Assembly: GCA_029204225.1 (NCBI GenBank)
Contig: CM055097.1
Location: 64,862,540 to 64,926,539 of the forward strand
DNA: 64,000 nt
Origin: Diphasiastrum complanatum
Taxonomy: Eukaryota; Streptophyta; Lycopodiopsida; Lycopodiales; Lycopodiaceae
Reading direction: 5' to 3'
In this document: piece by piece, positions 59,101 through 64,000 of the stretch
Layout of the letters: every line of letters begins with the position of its first letter
How positions within the stretch are numbered: position 1 is the stretch's first letter
The notes under the pieces: generated by a model
What the model saw: only the letters and a program-made list of their open reading frames with translations
The model's database searches: none
Told to the model about the DNA's origin: nothing
Program-made: the position numbers and the translations under genes

Positions 59101-61550
59101 CTTGCAATTATAAGAAAAATATTACAATTTCCACTCCAAAATTTTAGACCTCCACATTGTACAACCATATTTTGTACTAGTCCATAGCATTTCTAACCAT
59201 TTTTTAGACAATTTTTTGCGGTTTTGAACATTTAGAAAAATTAACTACATTTTGAATAGTGTGCACAATTACATGAACAATCTGACCAAAAGAACTATAT
59301 CTTGAACAAATTGCATTATCTGAATTGTTTCTTAATTAATTTGTAGATTTACAATGTTTCTTGAATAGACTAAATTACTTCACACCATTTCTTGAACAAT
59401 AATTATGACTTGAAAAATTTCAATGACATTTTGAGTACAAAAAACAATCCACTTTGTGAATTGCGAATTTTAGTGAATCTTGAGGAAAAAAAACCATCTA
59501 TTTCATGAATTTTGGATTTACTCATATGTTATGAGTAGACTACCTACAAAATTCTTGCAAAAAAATGAATCTAAATAGAGCATTCATTCACTTAAGGTCA
59601 ATATTGATTCTATTGGCATTTTGGTGAAATAACTCGATCCATTCTTGAGTCACCTGGGTGACTCAACATTGTACTTGTTTGTGAGCTAAAGGGCTAGCTC
59701 TCGATCATCTTGAGTCAAATCTTGATTCCCCTAGACCACTCAATACCAACATGGCAAATAGAAGACGTCAACTATGATCTTTTTCCATGTTATCCACTTG
59801 ATACCTATGAAAGTTTCATATGCCAAATATTACACCTAGTACCAAAATAGCAATGATTTTTTTTTTGAAAATTATTGTTGTAAAGAGATAAACTACCAAT
59901 AAATAATGCATCAAGATCTATCTTCCAAGATGACAATGGATCTACGTAATATTGATAACCTGAACTTAGCATCTAACAAAGATCATATTCACAATAAGAA
60001 ATACACTTCACTCATGTAGATCTACTACTTACTCTTTACAATATGAAATGATAAAAAAAATCTTTTCTAAATTGAACATTTCATAAAAAGACTTTACTTC
60101 CATTATATGTCAATCCAAAAAATGCCCAAAATTTGGGATACAACACAAATATCTTGAGTTAGCTCATTTTTCTATTGTTGAAAAAAATATATCATCTCAA
60201 CTTTGACATGGATGGTCTTCTTAGAGGAAGAACATGTGGTATGGGATGCAAGCCATTCCAAAGGGGAGACTTGAAACTGTCTGGATCGGTTGACCATTGT
60301 AAGGCCGTAAATCTAAATGATGCCAAATATTATGGGTCATAAAAGGGTGTTTTGTTGGAAATTTGAGATATTGGTCATGACCCCTTATGGATATCTCAAA
60401 TTTACAAAATTGGAAACTCAGCAAACTATTTCTTTATTATTATAATATATTTGTGAATTTCTTAAAGATTTATTAACCCGATTCCATATGATTCCTACCC
60501 GTTGACCTTGGATGATATCACAAAAATGATTAATGAAATTGTTTTCTTAATTGTTTCCCTTACATGAATCTTCTATAAATCTTTTTTTTTATTTACAAGT
60601 CAATTCTCTATCTTGGTAACGAAGAAGATCATTTGTTAAGTCATGCATAAAAATGTGTTGGGACATTATCAGTATTTAGTTACGATGATGCTACACCTTT
60701 CTTGACTTTCAAACAAATTTCTTCTTTGCAACTTCTCCTAGAGCAAATTTTGACTGAAATGCACCCCTTCGAAACTCGTGTGGTTTTCTGTTAACAGGGG
60801 GAGAAGCGGGAAGAAAATAAAGTTATCAAGGAGTAACATCTATTATAGATTCCAAGAGGAATTTGTTATATGAATAAATTTCTAACCTATTTCAAGAATC
60901 AAGAATGATAGGATATTTTGATATTATAGATCCCTTATGGATTAAAGTAGATATCTAGTTAGAAGATATAAGAGAAGGAAATTGTAATAGAAGAGTTGTT
61001 GATCACAAGTCTGATTGATTTGTCAGAACGAGGGAATTCTGTTGCAAGATAGGGGTCTATTGAAAACCTATTCCTTGCTGGTTGTAATCAACTTGATCTT
61101 AGAGTAAACTTGGATCTGTGAGAGCAAGGAATGAAATTCACGCTAACAATATATTCTTTTGAGATAATCTTTGGTTGAGATTTTTGGTTATGAAATAGCA
61201 CTCTTTGAGAGATATTCTCTCTTAGAATTAACTGGGTTATAGGACTTTCAGTTAAAATAAAATAAAAATAAAAAAATGTTGTATACAGATTGGGTGAAAT
61301 CTGTAGAGATATATTATGTAGTCAATCTTTGTGAGATCATAAAGCCTTTTTGTACAAAATTTAATCTTGTGGATCTACAAAGTATTCCTTGGACTAAGTT
61401 TATTTGCATGCATAAACTAGTCATTAAAACATAGGCATATTGATGAGAATTGTAAAAGAGACAATTTCTCACTAGGTATAGTAATTTCTCCATCAAATTG
61501 AATGTGGTATTCTGGATCCATACCTATGCATTCAAATATTTTCTAGGTCT
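56114..61550. other. AT-rich region without recognised genes
   Basis: Open frames are short and do not look coding. One diverged direct repeat of about 120 bp is visible: 58687-58805 versus 59909-60032, sharing GATCTATCTTC and AAGATGA words. Confidence 0.55.
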
Positions 61551-61552
61551 GA

Positions 61553-61681
61553 TGTAGCTAACCAAGTCAGGAGCGCTACTTCTGAGTTAGTTGTTTGAAT
61601 CAACAATATAAGCTTATGATACAGCTAACCGAGTCAGGAGCACTACTTCTGAATCAGTTGTTTGAATCAACAATATAAGCT
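61553..61681. repeat. Two-copy 65-bp tandem repeat
   Basis: Two adjacent units with AGCTAACC-AGTCAGGAGC and TTGTTTGAATCAACAATATA, about 93% identical. Confidence 0.9.
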
Positions 61682-62249
61682 TACTTATGGATATTGTTGT
61701 TGAAATGTATTGCTTATAAGTCACAATATTTATGAGTCAATTTTGATTCATTTAAAGGTTTTTATGCATAGAAAACACAAGAACTTTTGGCCTTAATCTT
61801 TTCTGTTTGGAAAGGATGAAATGCTATCCCAAAAGACTTAGGTAGAGTTGGATAGTTGATGATAGCCAAAAGTTAGAGCTTCACGTAATGAATTTCTGGT
61901 GGATCCTAAGTTCTTGATCAAAACTTAAGAGTTCTTGAATCTAGACACATTCTAGATTGGACCCTAACTTTGGAATGACAATTGGTACCATGTCTAGAGT
62001 AAGGGAGATTTTGAGAATTACAATTCTTATAAAGGCATCATAAGTGAGTTGGATGAGTCCGTAAACTTTAATTGTGAAAAAAAACTTTTTAGAGCAACTC
62101 ATGTGTCTTCTAAGAATAGTAGTATTCATGTCTCTTATTATTGAGTATTGGATATGGATCCAAGGAATTATGGTTGATGAATCATAGTTCAGAGTCTAGT
62201 CCATACTCGATTGATTAAGAGAGCAAAATGTAAGTGATCGAAAGATCTT

Positions 62250-62870
62250 ATGCTATGTGCATTTATCTTTACATATGATCAGAAGGGTAAGCATGTTGAA
62301 GGTACAAACTTTGCTTTTCTCACATGTCTTGGTACATCTTCTTGTGTAGATGATGGTATGCAACTGGATGGGTGTCTTCATGGAATGGATGTCATTAATG
62401 GATCTAGAAGTGAGGTCTTGGTTAATAATTTTGATGTTCAAGTGGAAGATCAAGAAGTTGATCTTGATGAGCTTCATCCACACAAAAGGGAAAGTGGTAA
62501 TTTAATGGAGCTAATCAAGAGCATCGAAGGGAGTCAAATGGGCAAGGCACTTTGGATCTGTTTTTGTAGGTATTGGAAGACTCAAGTAAGGTCAAAGGAG
62601 TATCAAGGAAGTGTTGTTCCAACTTAATTTACTGATTCAATATCATGTTTGAGCAATTTCATGTGAATGTGTGCAAATTGGCAAGATATGATGAAACTAG
62701 GCACATTGTTCTTCATTATTTTGGTTTTGAGGATGAAATAATGTTCTTGGCTGGTTTTGTTGATGGAAATGAAGCTGAGGGAAGCTCATTATGTCACTCT
62801 TTCATGCAAAAATTCTCAAGTTTTGAGGATATCTTTGGCAAGATGGAGATAGTATGACAAATGTCAACTA
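62250..62870 (+). pseudogene. Dispersed unknown ORF, copy 2
   Basis: A 125-codon frame (62250-62627) with GTNFAFLTCLGTSSCVDD, followed in another frame by 62645-62857 (FEQFHVNVCKLARYDETRH, then FLAGFVDGNEAEG). Both parts match the inverse of 11120-10540 at DNA and protein level. The family is not recognised. The ORF is better preserved here than in the other copy, but the two parts are separated by stops. Confidence 0.45.
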
Positions 62871-64000
62871 GTTAAGTTGATCTAATTTGGCAATTTTGAG
62901 GCCAAAGTGAATTTTGAACTTAGAGATATTGTTTTTTATGTCAATAAGGACTAAAAAAAGTATACTTACTATTATTAGCAATTATAAAATCTTGATAAGG
63001 TCATATTTGGACCCATTTCTATTGGTTAGATGAGATACATTGCATCTAGTGATGAAAATCTAGTTTTCTGATGAAGTACCTAGAAACTACTATTTTAGGG
63101 CAATTTTTGGCAAGTGGCCAAATGACAAATTTGCTGCCATAAATAGCTGTACCAGCATGGAGAATGTATTCAATATTTCTCTCTTTATTTGGAGAACATT
63201 TATCTTCTGTGCTATTGTCTTATTCTAGGTCTTCTCCTCTTGATATCTTTATTTCTAATGTGTAGAATGCTAATTTTCTTGTTGTTCTTGAGTTCACATG
63301 TGTGAAGGCTGATGTACTACTTCTTTTGTATTGAAATGGACAATGTTATACTGGATCATACTGATTATAATGAGATTTTCATGTATTTCCATGTTCTAGC
63401 ATATTAGATGCATGATTTTCTACATTGTTGATGAAGTAGATGTGCAACCAAATTTACCACTTGATCTAATTGATCCATTAAGCATGTTTTTGATCTAATT
63501 TTTTCATAGTTTTCCACACTTTTAGCATTTGTATAAATGTCAAGAGAGGCATGTATACTTGTCTATTATTGGCCTAATGTGTAGGGGAACCATCCACCCT
63601 TGAAACTAGTGAAGATTGTCTCATTACCATTGATCGTGATCAAGGGAGGAGATTGACTTGCATATTGAGTGTGTGGCCAAGATTCATTGGGCCAAATGAC
63701 ATTAGGGAAACCTCACTACTATAAGTAAAAGGTGTTTGCACATATCTTATGTGAGCAATTGAGTGCTCTTTAGCTCATTGGTGGCACCCTTGAGATTTCT
63801 ATCTTCTCCCTTTCTCTTCTTTTGAGTTTAAACTAGATTGTGGACGTATTGTTGTTCTAAGCATTTTTAGGGTTCATGAAACAACTAGGCCTCCTTAGAG
63901 GCTTTTGGATCATATCCTTTTCTATGCTCAAGATTTATTTAGGGTTATTATATTTGTGTTGGTAATTTCATCTTTCAAGCTATATTGTGATTACTCTTGC
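62871..64000. other. No gene recognised
   Basis: No convincing coding, LTR or RNA feature is seen up to the window edge. Confidence 0.5.

Noticed and set aside
1-64000. tRNA or rRNA genes
   Set aside because: I found no cloverleaf with A and B boxes and no rRNA landmark by reading; primer-binding sites only mimic tRNA ends.

Overview
This is nuclear DNA of a land plant. The evidence is one intron-containing expansin gene, plant-type LTR retrotransposons primed by initiator tRNA-Met (TGGTATCAGAGC sites), a hAT element, and a very high load of decayed mobile DNA. Several genes resemble families known mainly from non-seed plants, so a large fern-like genome is my best guess; the sequence does not settle the species.

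Layout. 0-3.5 kb: part of an unusual gene cassette (exons related to an amino-methyltransferase gene at 54-56 kb) next to an array of nine perfect or near-perfect 17-bp palindromes. 4.8-11.6 kb: fragments of a Copia family ('copia-B'), a Gypsy integrase, LTR and gag, and an unknown dispersed ORF. 12.25-17.6 kb: a complete non-autonomous LTR element with matching 5-bp target duplications and an unknown, internally duplicated protein. 19.1-19.6 kb: a zinc-knuckle fragment. 20.2-24.5 kb: the 3' part of a minus-strand Copia element ('copia-A'). 24.5-30.1 kb: a block of unfamiliar multi-exon genes, including a histone H3-like domain joined to a Ulp1/C48 peptidase. 30.4-32.4 kb: a Copia LTR with gag start and a Gypsy-type LTR. 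32.4-38.8 kb: an inverted copy of the Gypsy/copia-B block plus most of a copia-B pol. 38.8-40.5 kb: Gypsy protease-RT-RNase H. 40.5-45.7 kb: a GC-rich hAT element. 46.0-47.4 kb: an apparently intact expansin gene, the only clear host gene. 49.6-51.8 kb: the 5' part of a plus-strand Copia element. 51.8-56.1 kb: a second unfamiliar block with a coiled-coil ORF and a beta-class DNA amino-methyltransferase gene. 56.1-64 kb: AT-rich DNA with little that can be read.

The most interesting reading is that 24.5-30.1 kb and 51.8-56.1 kb are the two ends of one large, decayed DNA transposon. Its outer ends share a diverged terminal sequence (24490 and 51793). Each end abuts one half of a Copia polyprotein, and the halves meet within a few codons of each other in the protease/integrase region. 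This fits insertion of the large element into the Copia copy followed by an inversion. On this view the element carried a histone H3-Ulp1 fusion, a DNA amino-methyltransferase and a coiled-coil nuclear protein. The genes are now broken by in-frame stops, many consistent with C-to-T change at methylated cytosines. The link between the blocks is inference; the individual domains are read directly.
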